Positions 1-7,980 of a stretch of DNA of 26,540 bases are shown in pieces. Both the position numbers and the translations under genes were made by a program. This DNA comes from Halomonas chromatireducens (GTDB lineage: Bacteria > Pseudomonadota > Gammaproteobacteria > Pseudomonadales > Halomonadaceae), in assembly GCF_001545155.1 (NCBI RefSeq), contig NZ_CP014226.1, positions 186,926 through 213,465 on the forward strand, in the 5' to 3' direction. The notes under the pieces are model-generated. The model did not search any database and had not been told where the DNA came from. It saw only the letters and a program-made list of their open reading frames with translations. The number at the start of each line of letters is the position of its first letter. Positions within the stretch are counted from its first letter, which is position 1.

Positions 1-634
1 CGCCAAGCATGCTCTCCAGCTCGCTTTCGTTGACGCCGAGCATCTGCAGGATGTTGCGCTGGGCGGCGTTGAGGATGTGCTGGCGCTCCTTCTCGCCGGG
101 CAGGCTCTTGGCGATGGCCACGGCGCCCACCAGGGAGGCGAGAATGGCGCGGGATTTATCGGCGATGACCTCGCGGTCGGGCTCGAAGGGCAGTTTCTTC
201 AGGCGGCTCAAGGCAATAAGCCGGGTCTCCAGCATCTTCCTCATGCTCAGGTAGGAGGCTTCGAATAGGGTGCGGACCTCGGCGTTCTCGTTGCCGATCT
301 CGTTGAAGAGCACCGACTCGGGCCCCGGCTTGTGCTTGCGCTCGAGCTCCTGGAGGTTCCAGCAGTTGGCGACCAGGTCCGTCAGGTGCTTTACCGAGAG
401 CGGCCCCTTGACCAGCCTGGCCGCGCGGCTGCCCTCCAGGGTTTCCCGCACCGAGGCATGGTAGAGCGCTTCCTTCGAGGCGAAGTGTGCGTAGAAGGCG
501 CCGTGGGTCATCTTGGCCAGCTTCATGATCTGGCCGATGGAGACCTTCTCGAAGCCTTTGCGGCTGAACAGCTCGATAGCGGATTTAAGGATGCGCTCCC
601 GCGATTTGGCCTTGTGGTTCGTCGAGTAAGGCAT
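1..634 (-). CDS. TetR/AcrR family transcriptional regulator (3' end outside window)
   Basis: The reading frame is open from an ATG at 634 down to the window edge, giving at least 211 residues; the stop codon lies outside. The N-terminus (residues about 10-56) has the TetR DNA-binding layout: a helix beginning RERILKSAIELF, then a helix-turn-helix ending in the typical GAFYAHFASKEALY. Residues about 60-200 are mostly helical and would be the ligand-binding and dimer domain. Proteins of this family usually act as repressors released by a small molecule. The gene is divergent from the FabF-like gene at 722 with only 87 bases between the start codons, and that gap holds a 6-3-6 inverted repeat. 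Control of the neighbour and of itself is therefore likely, but this is inferred from layout only. The ligand cannot be told from sequence. Confidence 0.88.
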   Translation of the reverse strand, partial: MPYSTNHKAKSRERILKSAIELFSRKGFEKVSIGQIMKLAKMTHGAFYAHFASKEALYHASVRETLEGSRAARLVKGPLSVKHLTDLVANCWNLQELERKHKPGPESVLFNEIGNENAEVRTLFEASYLSMRKMLETRLIALSRLKKLPFEPDREVIADKSRAILASLVGAVAIAKSLPGEKERQHILNAAQRNILQMLGVNESELESMLG

Positions 635-662
635 GGCAACCTCTCACTCCGCTGAATATTAC

Positions 663-677
663 CTTGATCATATCAAG
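663..677. promoter_or_regulatory. Candidate TetR operator (inverted repeat)
   Basis: CTTGAT, three bases, then ATCAAG form a perfect 6-base inverted repeat in the short gap between two divergent start codons (634 and 722). Short dyads placed like this are common binding sites for the regulator encoded beside them. No second copy was seen nearby, and promoter boxes in the gap are weak, so the assignment is tentative. Confidence 0.42.
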
Positions 678-721
678 CCCAGTGTTAGCGTGGCACAACC
701 CCAGCTGTTCAGGAAATTACC

Positions 722-1987
722 ATGCAATCACCGCTCGTCATCACCGGCATGGGCATGATCAGCCCGCTTGGTTCCGGCGTCAAGGCAGGGTGGGAGCGCC
801 TTCTTGCCGGCCGCTCCGGCATCTCTCCGATCAATCGTTTCGATACCGGCGAGCTGCCGATCAAGGTCGCAGGCTCGGTGCCCGACATCGCCGACGACCC
901 GGAAGCCGGCTTCGATCCAGACCGCGTGGCCGACGCCAAGGAGCGTCGCAAGATGGAGCTGTTCAGCCTCTACGCCATGGCCGCCGCCCAAGAGGCGTTG
1001 ACCCAGGCCAACTGGTTCCCTTCGAGCGAGGCGGACCAACTGGCCACGGCCACCATCGTTGGCTCCGGCATCGGCGGCTTCCCCACCATCACCCAAGCGC
1101 AGAGCACCCTGTCGACGCGGGGCCACCGCCGGCTCTCTCCGTTTACCGTGCCGGCCTTCCTCGCCAATCTGGCGGCGGGCAATGTGTCGATTCGCTATGG
1201 CTTCCGCGGGCCGCTAGGCTGCCCGGTGACGGCCTGCGCAGCCGGCGTGCAAGCTATCGGCGACGGCATGCGCATGATCCGCAGCGGCGAAGCCGACGTG
1301 GCCCTGGTGGGCGGTGCCGAGGCCTGTATCGACCCGCTGTCGCTTGCCAGCTTCCATGCCATGAAGGCGCTCTCCACCGAGCAGGACGATCCCGCCAGGG
1401 CGTCGCGGCCCTTCGACCAGGCACGCAACGGCTTCGTCATGGGGGAAGGCGCAGGGCTGCTGGTGATCGAAACCCTGGCCCACGCCGAGGCCCGCGGCGC
1501 GACACCGCTGGCCATCCTCAGCGGCTATGGCACCAGCGCCGACGCCTACCATATTTCCGCCGGCCCGGAGGACGGCACCGGTGCCGCGGCGGCCATCCGC
1601 CCAGCACTGAAGATGGCGGGGCTTTCACCCGAAGCGATCGACCATATCAATGCCCACGCTACCTCGACACCGGTCGGCGACCGGGCCGAGATCGCGTCGC
1701 TGCGCAACGCCTTTGGCGACGCCCTCGCCGGCATCCCGATCACCGCGACCAAATCGGCCACCGGCCACCTGTTAGGCGCCGCCGGCGGCGTGGAGAGCAT
1801 CTTCTCTACCCTCTCGGTCATGCACGGCCGCCTGCCCCCGACGCTGAACCTGGAGAACCGCGACGAGGAGCTGCACGACCTGGACATCGTCACGGACTCG
1901 GCACGCGAGCATCGCACCCAGCACGTGCTGTGCAACGGCTTCGGGTTTGGCGGGGTGAATGCGGCACTGATAGTCAGCAAGGTGTAG
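722..1987 (+). CDS. fabF: Beta-ketoacyl-ACP synthase II-like condensing enzyme
   Basis: This 421-residue protein is a thiolase-fold condensing enzyme of the KAS II (FabF) type, which joins malonyl-ACP to a growing acyl-ACP in fatty acid synthesis. The catalytic set is complete: Cys172 in a TACAAG context, His312 in NAHATSTPVGD, Lys344 in TATKSATGHLLGAAGG, and His349 in the same stretch. The C-terminal NGFGFGGVNA loop is present. Length matches FabF (about 410-415 residues). The ATG at 722 has an AGGAAA ribosome site about 8 bases upstream. It stands alone, not beside fabD, fabG or acpP, and is divergent from a TetR-type regulator. It may therefore be a regulated paralogue rather than the main housekeeping FabF; the symbol marks the family only. 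A role in a special fatty acid or polyketide-like product is possible but not shown. Confidence 0.87.
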   Translation: MQSPLVITGMGMISPLGSGVKAGWERLLAGRSGISPINRFDTGELPIKVAGSVPDIADDPEAGFDPDRVADAKERRKMELFSLYAMAAAQEALTQANWFPSSEADQLATATIVGSGIGGFPTITQAQSTLSTRGHRRLSPFTVPAFLANLAAGNVSIRYGFRGPLGCPVTACAAGVQAIGDGMRMIRSGEADVALVGGAEACIDPLSLASFHAMKALSTEQDDPARASRPFDQARNGFVMGEGAGLLVIETLAHAEARGATPLAILSGYGTSADAYHISAGPEDGTGAAAAIRPALKMAGLSPEAIDHINAHATSTPVGDRAEIASLRNAFGDALAGIPITATKSATGHLLGAAGGVESIFSTLSVMHGRLPPTLNLENRDEELHDLDIVTDSAREHRTQHVLCNGFGFGGVNAALIVSKV

Positions 1988-1999
1988 TCGTGGGGAAAA

Positions 2000-2021
2000 G
2001 TGGCACTCATTGCAGTGCCAC
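2000..2021 (-). terminator. Rho-independent terminator for the DUF3291 gene
   Basis: GTGGCACT and AGTGCCAC form a perfect 8-base stem around a 6-base loop. On the minus strand the stem is followed by TTTT (AAAA at 1996-1999 on the plus strand), so it best suits the gene ending at 2065. It also sits just after the fabF-like stop at 1987 and may work both ways between these convergent genes. Confidence 0.7.
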
Positions 2022-2064
2022 GATGCTCAGAAAGGGCCAAGCTGCCAAGCCCGAGGCTGGAGCG

Positions 2065-2535
2065 TCAAGAGGCTGACGCACCCACAGGCTCACTGGGAGG
2101 AGCGAATACTTTCTTGAAGGTGAAAGCTTCGCTCGTAGGGCCTCGCTCCCTCAGCACACTGAGCTTTGTGGCTGCCTCTTCAATCGACGGAATGTCCCCA
2201 GCGGGCACCCACCAAAGCACCATATGGGCCTCACCGAGCTTGTGAAACCACTCTTTCTTTCGGCGCATGATCTCAACGTGGGCCGTTTGATACACGTAGT
2301 GATGCAATGCTTCTATCGATTCCCATAACGAAAAATTCACGATGAGGTCAGAGCCGAAAAAGTCGATCCCGGTGGCATCGCCACCTTCGGTCTGCAGCCG
2401 CCAGACAAACCCGGGGGACTTTTCTGCCAACGCATTGATCCTGTCCAGATTAGCGACAAAATCAGAAAGCTGCGGCGAATCCAACGGTGCCATCAGATTG
2501 GCAATATTGAGCTGGGCAATGTGGTACTGGTTCAT
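2065..2535 (-). CDS. DUF3291 domain-containing protein
   Basis: The protein of 156 residues matches the DUF3291 family: an N-terminal strand (YHIAQLNIANL), a central FGSDLIVNFSLWES segment, then a WF.K.GEAHMVLWWVPAG stretch near residues 100-120. The family is related to dimeric alpha/beta-barrel (ABM-like) proteins, and no substrate or reaction is known to me. I chose the ATG at 2535 because AGGGAGGA lies just upstream; an earlier in-frame start at 2559 would place that ribosome site inside the coding sequence. The gene is probably transcribed alone: a terminator follows it, and about 100 bases separate it from the GST gene on its upstream side. Confidence 0.8.
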   Translation of the reverse strand: MNQYHIAQLNIANLMAPLDSPQLSDFVANLDRINALAEKSPGFVWRLQTEGGDATGIDFFGSDLIVNFSLWESIEALHHYVYQTAHVEIMRRKKEWFHKLGEAHMVLWWVPAGDIPSIEEAATKLSVLRERGPTSEAFTFKKVFAPPSEPVGASAS

Positions 2536-2641
2536 CGATTCCTCCCTGATATACGTCACAGTGAGGGGCTGCAGCAGTTAGCTCTCACCGGTGCAAATGG
2601 AGTCTTCTTTTGTCATCGTGACGTACTCGTTAGGAATGTTC

Positions 2642-3289
2642 TCATGCCGGTGGGTCTACCGCAGCGAAATACGCCATTTGGTCCGAATGTGCCTTCATGA
2701 AGCACGGCCGAGCCGTGGCACGCATGACATAGCCACGACAGGCCGGGTAGCCCGCCAGGCCATCGAACCGATCGACCAGGCGCAGCACATCCGCCATGGC
2801 GATGTCGGCAATGGAAAAGCTGCCGGCCAGCCATTCTCGTCCTGCCAGGACTGCCTCCATGTGCTGTAGCCTGGATGCCAGGAAATTGTTCAGGCTTTTC
2901 CGAGCAGGTGTTTCCTCAGTATCGCCAGTGAACTTGAAGATGGACCACGGAAGGGTCGCCATCTCCACGGAGTTGAGCGCCGCGAAAAGCCATACGATAA
3001 CGTCGCTTCGGCCGCGTGGATCGGCAGGCATCAGCCTTTCACTGCGCTCACCCAGATGCAGCAGAATCGCGCCGCTCTCGAAGATCGAGAGGTCGCCATC
3101 GGTCAACCACGGCACCTGGCCGAAGGGCTGATGGGTGAAGTGCACGGCCCCACGCTCACGAAATGGCACGCTCTCGATACGATAGGGCAAGCCGGCCTCT
3201 TCCATCGCCCAGCTCAGGCGTAAGTCACGGACAAATCCCCTTGGCGTTTCAGGAACCCAATCGAAGGTGGTCAGGATCAGTTCAGACAT
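2642..3289 (-). CDS. Glutathione S-transferase family protein
   Basis: This 215-residue protein has the two GST domains. The thioredoxin-like N-terminal half carries the cis-proline (Val59-Pro60 in GQVPWL) and the glutathione-contacting Glu71-Ser72 pair in IFESGAIL. The all-helical C-terminal half has the N-capping box (Ser159...Asp162 in SIADIAMADVL). Family members conjugate or reduce electrophiles using glutathione in the cytoplasm. The usual early catalytic Tyr/Ser/Cys is not obvious; the N-terminus reads TTFDWVPETPRGFVRD. The start codon directly follows the stop of the upstream reductase-like gene (TGAATG, no gap) with a GAGGG site inside that gene, so the two are almost certainly translationally coupled. 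The substrate is unknown. Confidence 0.85.
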   Translation of the reverse strand: MSELILTTFDWVPETPRGFVRDLRLSWAMEEAGLPYRIESVPFRERGAVHFTHQPFGQVPWLTDGDLSIFESGAILLHLGERSERLMPADPRGRSDVIVWLFAALNSVEMATLPWSIFKFTGDTEETPARKSLNNFLASRLQHMEAVLAGREWLAGSFSIADIAMADVLRLVDRFDGLAGYPACRGYVMRATARPCFMKAHSDQMAYFAAVDPPA

Positions 3290-3940
3290 TCAGGTTTCCC
3301 TCTTGAGAACGACATGGAGAACTCGATCGGTAACTATCCTCTCCACACATTGATAGCCGAGAGCGCGCATGTCGACGCCGGAGAACAAACGCTCCCCTTC
3401 GCCGAGCAGAACCGGTGTAATGGCCAAGTGCAGTTCATGAACCAGCTGAGCCCGCAGGTACTGCTGGATCGTTGCCACGCCTCCGCCGAGGCGGACATCC
3501 ATGCCGTGGGCAGCGTCTTGGGCACGCCCAAGGGCAGCATGAATGCCATCGGCTACGAAGTGAAAGGTCGTTCCGCCTGCCATCTCGATGGGATCGCGAG
3601 CATGTTGCGTCAGCACGAAGACAGGCGCGTGGAACGGAGGGCTATCCCCCCACCACCCTTTCCAGCTGTCGTCCCGCCAGGGTCCGCGCTCGGCACCAAA
3701 CATGTTACGGCCAATGATCCAGGCTCCGATATTCTCGAGGCCACGAGTCACGAAGTCGTCGTCTACACCGGTTTCACCGCCTCCCTCGCCTAGAACGCTT
3801 CGACGGAACGTCTCGGTCCGGAACATCCAGTCATGGATCTCCAGGCCACCGATGCCAGTCGGGTTCTCCAGGCTCTGCGCCGGGCCGGCTGCGAACCCGT
3901 CAAGCGACAGGCTGAAGCAAGAAACGCGTAGCTGACTCAT
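3290..3940 (-). CDS. Dihydrofolate reductase family protein (RibD C-terminal fold)
   Basis: This 216-residue protein belongs to the family typed as RibD C-terminal or dihydrofolate-reductase-like. It opens with LRVSCFSLSLDGFAAGP, has the central IIGRNMFG segment, a VFVLTQH strand, the nucleotide-binding glycine stretch DVRLGGGVATIQQYL near residues 150-165, and the closing ITPVLLGEGERLF motif. Such proteins are presumed NADPH-dependent reductases; most members outside folate and riboflavin synthesis have no assigned substrate. I chose the ATG at 3940 because GGAG lies 6 bases upstream; the in-frame ATG at 3952 would add four residues and lose that site. It is first in a two-gene unit with the GST, the stop and start being directly adjacent, which suggests a joint role against a reactive compound. 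That is inference. Confidence 0.82.
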   Translation of the reverse strand: MSQLRVSCFSLSLDGFAAGPAQSLENPTGIGGLEIHDWMFRTETFRRSVLGEGGGETGVDDDFVTRGLENIGAWIIGRNMFGAERGPWRDDSWKGWWGDSPPFHAPVFVLTQHARDPIEMAGGTTFHFVADGIHAALGRAQDAAHGMDVRLGGGVATIQQYLRAQLVHELHLAITPVLLGEGERLFSGVDMRALGYQCVERIVTDRVLHVVLKRET

Positions 3941-4025
3941 CGTGATCTCCATGAAATGCGCAACACACGATCAGTCGTCGAACGACCCTAGAGGGTTTCG
4001 ACACATCGGCTACGCCGCTCCCCTG

Positions 4026-4964
4026 TCAGTCCGCAACGATCTGGTCCCGCCCGTTCTGCTTGGCCCGGTACAACAGTCTATCCGCCTTCTCGATCAGCGA
4101 GGCCTGACCGCCGCCGTCCGCCGGGTTGGCGGTTGTGACCCCCATGCTGACAGTGACGAGGTGGGAAACATCGGACGCTCGGTGAGGGATGGATGCGTCA
4201 CTGATGGCTGCCCGGCAGCGCTCCGCCACCTGCCGGGCAGATTCCAGGTCCGTCTCGGGCAAGACGAGCGCGAACTCCTCGCCACCGAAACGTGCCAGCA
4301 AGTCGCGCGGCCGCAGGATCGACGCGGCGAGGATCTGTGCGACTCGGCGCAGGCAGTCGTCCCCGGCGAGATGGCCGTAGTGGTCGTTGTACTGCTTGAA
4401 GCAGTCGATATCCAGCATGATGAATGACAGCGGCTGGCCGCCGCGCTGGGCACTCGCCCACTCTACTTCCAGCACGGAGTCGAGCAAGCGCCGATTGGCC
4501 ACACCGGTAAGGCCATCCTGATACGAGAGTTCCTGGAGTTCCCGTTGCAGCTGCAGCAGCTTCTCTTCGCTCTTCTTACGCTCGCTGATATCGAACATGA
4601 AGCCGACCAGTGCTTCCACCTCGCCCTTATCATTGCGCACCACGTGGACGACATCGCGAATCCACACGTAGTTGCCTTCCGCCGTCAGTGCGCGATAGTC
4701 GGCCTCGTGGTCGACACCCGCCTTCGACTGCGCAACGCAGAAGTCCACGACCCAGCTACGATCCTCCGGGTGCATGCGCTCCACCCAGTCGTCGATACCG
4801 ACCCAACTGCCCTGGGACCACCCCAGCAAGCGCTCGATCTGAGGCCCAATATAGGCGAAACGCAACGTTGCCCAGTCGATTTTCCAGGGGATTGCCTCGG
4901 TCGACTCCAGCAGCGTTTTATAAACGGCGGTGTCTATACTCATCTCAGTGGCATCATTAGTCAT
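4026..4964 (-). CDS. PAS-GGDEF diguanylate cyclase
   Basis: A PAS_3-type sensor (about residues 10-130 counting from the ATG at 4964, with WIRDVVHVVRNDKG near its end) is joined by a coiled coil (SEEKLLQLQRELQELS) to a GGDEF domain. The domain has DGLTGVANRR, the LDIDCFKQYND metal and substrate segment, and an intact GGEEF active site (residues 227-231). An RPRD inhibitory site lies exactly five residues before GGEEF, so product inhibition by c-di-GMP is expected. No membrane segment is visible, so it should act in the cytoplasm. The frame extends upstream to a GTG at 5084, which would add 40 residues with no domain features. The ATG at 4964 has a GGGG stretch upstream, but the start remains uncertain. 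It lies downstream of the channel gene and could be co-transcribed with it. Confidence 0.88.
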   Translation of the reverse strand: MTNDATEMSIDTAVYKTLLESTEAIPWKIDWATLRFAYIGPQIERLLGWSQGSWVGIDDWVERMHPEDRSWVVDFCVAQSKAGVDHEADYRALTAEGNYVWIRDVVHVVRNDKGEVEALVGFMFDISERKKSEEKLLQLQRELQELSYQDGLTGVANRRLLDSVLEVEWASAQRGGQPLSFIMLDIDCFKQYNDHYGHLAGDDCLRRVAQILAASILRPRDLLARFGGEEFALVLPETDLESARQVAERCRAAISDASIPHRASDVSHLVTVSMGVTTANPADGGGQASLIEKADRLLYRAKQNGRDQIVAD

Positions 4965-5101
4965 GGCATCATGGCCCCACAAATCTGGTATGGGCGTCCG
5001 TGCAGAATCGAGCCTTGCATCCAGCCGACACTGCGACAGCATGGCTGAAATCAAAGCAACAATACCACCATCATGTTGGGTCACCCAATTGAAAACCGAG
5101 C

Positions 5102-5566
5102 CTAAACCTTCTTATCCAGAGTCTTCGCCATGACCAAATAGCCGAAAGAAGCGGACCATGTGATCATCATGAAACCCACTAACGCTTCCGTGCCGGCAAG
5201 GAAGCGTATGTGTCCAGTTGCCGCCAGGTCGCCCCAGCCTACCGTGGTATACGTGGCTGCAGAAAAATAAACACTATCCAAAAAACTAACCGAGGTGTAG
5301 CCAGTAATTTCCCCATATCCCTCATGAGTCAATAACCACCAGAACGCTGTACCAAACAGCCATATCTCGGCAACATGGGCTAAAATCAGCACAAACATGA
5401 CGCCCACGATTATCTTTCTATTGCGAGGTTCATCAGGAAATTTTTGTTGTCGCCTAGCACACCAGCAGCTCAATAGCTGGATCACCTCATAGTGTAAGAC
5501 AACCACCAGAGCCACGACTGCCGCGGTGATAAGCACGACGTTTATCTCAGGATCAATAGGCAGCAA
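5102..5566 (-). CDS. Small potassium channel-like membrane protein
   Basis: The 154-residue protein has three hydrophobic segments (about residues 9-33, 51-75 and 123-146). A pore helix and selectivity filter come before the last one (residues about 95-113: YFSAATYTTVGWGDL). This is the two-helix-plus-pore layout of the Ion_trans_2 family with one extra N-terminal helix. The filter reads TVGWGD, with Trp111 where TVGYGD has Tyr, so ion selectivity cannot be taken for granted. No C-terminal RCK domain is present. The start is a TTG at 5566 with GAGGAAA about 9 bases upstream; no ATG exists in frame until Met57, which would remove the first helix. The function is presumably potassium conductance or sensing in the inner membrane. 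Confidence 0.8.
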   Translation of the reverse strand: MLPIDPEINVVLITAAVVALVVVLHYEVIQLLSCWCARRQQKFPDEPRNRKIIVGVMFVLILAHVAEIWLFGTAFWWLLTHEGYGEITGYTSVSFLDSVYFSAATYTTVGWGDLAATGHIRFLAGTEALVGFMMITWSASFGYLVMAKTLDKKV

Positions 5567-5722
5567 ACAGTAGTTTCCTCAACCAGAGAATGTTGATTCT
5601 TCTTCCCATGCACTCACTCAGCGACAACCACTAGCTTGCCGATCCACTGTCGACAAAAAGCAGCGCCCCAAGCCAGACTTGGCCAAGGGCACATTCGCAG
5701 TACCAAAGTGGCACCTGATTGA

Positions 5723-7915
5723 CTAAACCGCCACCCCCGCCCTTGCGGCGCGGTGAGCGTGCAGCTTCTTGTAGCTTTCGACCAGGCGCTGGTGCTTCTC
5801 CAGGCCTTCGAGCTGCATGTTGGTGGGCGTCAGGCCGTGGAAGCGCACCTCGCCCATCACCGAGCCAACCACGGCGGACATGATCTGCTCGCCGAACATG
5901 CGAGTCAGATTGTGGAGGTAGTCTGCGAGCTCCAGCTCGTCATCGAGGAGGATCTCCAGCACCGCGGCCACGGCCTGGTAGAACAGTCCGCGCTCCACGG
6001 TGTTGTCGTTGTACTGCTGGAACATCTCGACCCGCTCCAGCGCCTCTTCATGCTGCTGCAGGGCCAGGTTGATCAGCAGCTTCAGCTCGAGGATGGTGAG
6101 CTGCCCCCACACGGTGTTCTCGTCGAACTCGATGCCGATCAGGGTGATGATATCCATGTGATCATCGAGCTGGCTCTCCTCCAGACGCTCCAGCAGGCCG
6201 GCGAGCTGAGCGTCGTTCAGGGCGTGGAGGTTGAGGATATCCTCGCGGTAATCCAGCGCCATGTTGGTGTTGTCCCAGATCAGATCATCCACCGGGTACA
6301 CCTCAGAGTAGCCCGGCACCAGGATACGACACACCGGCGCACCCAGATCCTCGTGCACGGCCATGTAGGTCTCCAGGCCCAGCTCCTCGAGAATGCCGAA
6401 CAGCGTTGCCGCCTCTTCCTCGTTCGTACCGGAGAAGTCCCAGTCGCTGAATTCGACGTCGCTCCTGGCACTAAAGAAGCGCCAGGAAACCAACCCCGAG
6501 GAGTCGATGAAATGCTCGACGAAGTTGTTAGGCTCGGCGATGGCCTGCGAGTTGAAGGTCGGCGGCAGGAAATCATTGAGGCCCTCGAAGCTACGGCCCT
6601 GCAGCAGCTCGGTGAGGCTGCGCTCCAGCGCCACCTCGAAGCTGGGGTGTGCGCCGAAGGAGGCGAATACCCCGCCGGTGCGCGGGTTCATCAGGGTCAC
6701 GCACATCACCGGGAACTGCCCACCCAGCGAGGCGTCCTTGACCAGCACTGGGTAGCCCTGCGCCTCCAGCGCCTGGATGCCTTCGAGAATGGCCGGGTAG
6801 CGCTCAAGGACATGCATGGGCACGTCCGGCAATGCCAGTTCCTGCTCGAGGATCTCGCGCTTCACCGCCCGCTCGAAGATCTCGGAAAGGCACTGCACCT
6901 GGGCTTCCTGCAGCGTGTTACCGGCGCTCATGCCGTTGCTGAGGTAGAGGTTCTCGATCAGGTTGGAGGGGAAGAATACCGTCTCCCCGTCCGACCGGCG
7001 TACGAAGGGCAAGGCGACGATGCCGCGCTCACGCTTGCCGGAGTTGGTGTCGATCAGGTGCGAACCGAGCAGCTCGCTCTCCGGGTCGTAGATCTCGCGA
7101 GTGTAAGCATCGAGGATGCCCTCGGGCAGCTCGTCGTTGGACCCGGGCTGAAACCACTTCTCGCTGGGGTAGTGAACGAACTCGCTGTTCGCTATTTCCT
7201 CGCCGAAGAACTGGTCGTTGTAGAAGAAGTTGCAGCTCAGGCGTTCGATGAACTCGCCAAGTGCCGAACAGAGTGCGCTCTCCTTGGTGGCCCCCTTGCC
7301 GTTGGTGAAGCACATGGGCGAGGCGGCATCGCGGATGTGCAGCGACCACACGTGGGGCACGATGTTACGCCAGGAGGCGATCTCGATCTTCATGCCCAGG
7401 TCCGCCAGCATGGCCGACATGTTGGCGATGGTCTGCTCCAGCGGCAGGTCCTTGCCCTCGATCCAGGTATAGGCAGCCTCGTCGGGCTTGGCCATCAACA
7501 GGGCCTGGGCGTCCTCGTCCAGATTCTCTACCGTCTCGATCTGGAACTCGGGGCCGGTCTGCACCACTTTCTTGACGGTGCAGCGGTCGATGGAGCGCAG
7601 GATGCCCTCGCGGTCCTTCTCGGAGATGTCTTCCGGCAGCTCGACCTGGATCTTGAAGATCTGGTTGTAGCGGTTTTCCGGGTCGACGATGTTGTTCTGG
7701 GAAAGCCGGATGTTCTCGGTTGGGATGTCGCGCGCCAGGCAGTAGACCCGAACGAAGTAGGCCGCGCACAGCGCGGAGGACGCCAGGAAGTAATCAAAGG
7801 GGCTTGGCGCCGAGCCGTCGCCCTTGTAGCGAATGGGCTGGTCGGTGATGACGGTGAAATCGTCAAACTTGGCTTCAAGTCTGAGATTTTCGAGAAAATT
7901 GACTTTGATTTCCAT
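5723..7915 (-). CDS. ycaO: OsmC-YcaO fusion protein (YcaO-type, ribosomal protein S12 methylthiolation factor)
   Basis: This 730-residue protein has two parts. Residues 1-135 form an OsmC-like domain with both redox cysteines in place (Cys50 in SSALCAAYF, Cys112 in DRCTVKKVV). Residues about 145-560 are a YcaO domain closely resembling E. coli YcaO as I remember it, with the ATP-binding acidic motifs GEFIER (Glu221, Glu224, Arg225) and EAQVQCLSEIFER (337-349). A helical, repeat-like C-terminus (about 560-725) follows, also as in E. coli YcaO. E. coli YcaO is about 586 residues and has no OsmC part. YcaO enzymes use ATP to activate peptide backbones, and E. coli YcaO supports RimO in beta-methylthiolation of ribosomal protein S12. 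I placed the start at 7915, where OsmC homology begins; the frame is open further up to 8206, but that part overlaps a likely promoter and the divergent gene. The ribosome site is weak. rimO is not in the window. Confidence 0.88.
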   Translation of the reverse strand: MEIKVNFLENLRLEAKFDDFTVITDQPIRYKGDGSAPSPFDYFLASSALCAAYFVRVYCLARDIPTENIRLSQNNIVDPENRYNQIFKIQVELPEDISEKDREGILRSIDRCTVKKVVQTGPEFQIETVENLDEDAQALLMAKPDEAAYTWIEGKDLPLEQTIANMSAMLADLGMKIEIASWRNIVPHVWSLHIRDAASPMCFTNGKGATKESALCSALGEFIERLSCNFFYNDQFFGEEIANSEFVHYPSEKWFQPGSNDELPEGILDAYTREIYDPESELLGSHLIDTNSGKRERGIVALPFVRRSDGETVFFPSNLIENLYLSNGMSAGNTLQEAQVQCLSEIFERAVKREILEQELALPDVPMHVLERYPAILEGIQALEAQGYPVLVKDASLGGQFPVMCVTLMNPRTGGVFASFGAHPSFEVALERSLTELLQGRSFEGLNDFLPPTFNSQAIAEPNNFVEHFIDSSGLVSWRFFSARSDVEFSDWDFSGTNEEEAATLFGILEELGLETYMAVHEDLGAPVCRILVPGYSEVYPVDDLIWDNTNMALDYREDILNLHALNDAQLAGLLERLEESQLDDHMDIITLIGIEFDENTVWGQLTILELKLLINLALQQHEEALERVEMFQQYNDNTVERGLFYQAVAAVLEILLDDELELADYLHNLTRMFGEQIMSAVVGSVMGEVRFHGLTPTNMQLEGLEKHQRLVESYKKLHAHRAARAGVAV

Positions 7916-7980
7916 TAACAGGGTACCGGGCGTTAAAGCTTGGGAAGAGGGGTGGGCAGGGGTGGTGCGCAGGCTGCTGC

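Noticed and set aside
664..2076. A 470-codon plus-strand frame overlapping the fabF-like gene
   Set aside because: It is rich in Arg, Pro and Gly with no domain, and runs over a gene with complete catalytic residues in another frame.
3985..3996. Short palindrome ACCCT-AG-AGGGT upstream of the reductase-GST pair
   Set aside because: The arms are only five bases with a two-base centre and no promoter boxes around it, so chance is a sufficient explanation.
5567..5722. Possible terminator after the ycaO fusion (CCAAG/CTTGG hairpin with a later TTTTT on the minus strand)
   Set aside because: The stem is only five base pairs and the T-run is about eight bases away, so it is not a credible intrinsic terminator. 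I see nothing else in this gap.
5753..7918. A 721-codon open frame on the plus strand opposite the ycaO fusion
   Set aside because: It mirrors the GC-rich third positions of the minus-strand gene, has no recognisable domain and shows a low-complexity composition rich in H, Q, V and L typical of antisense frames.
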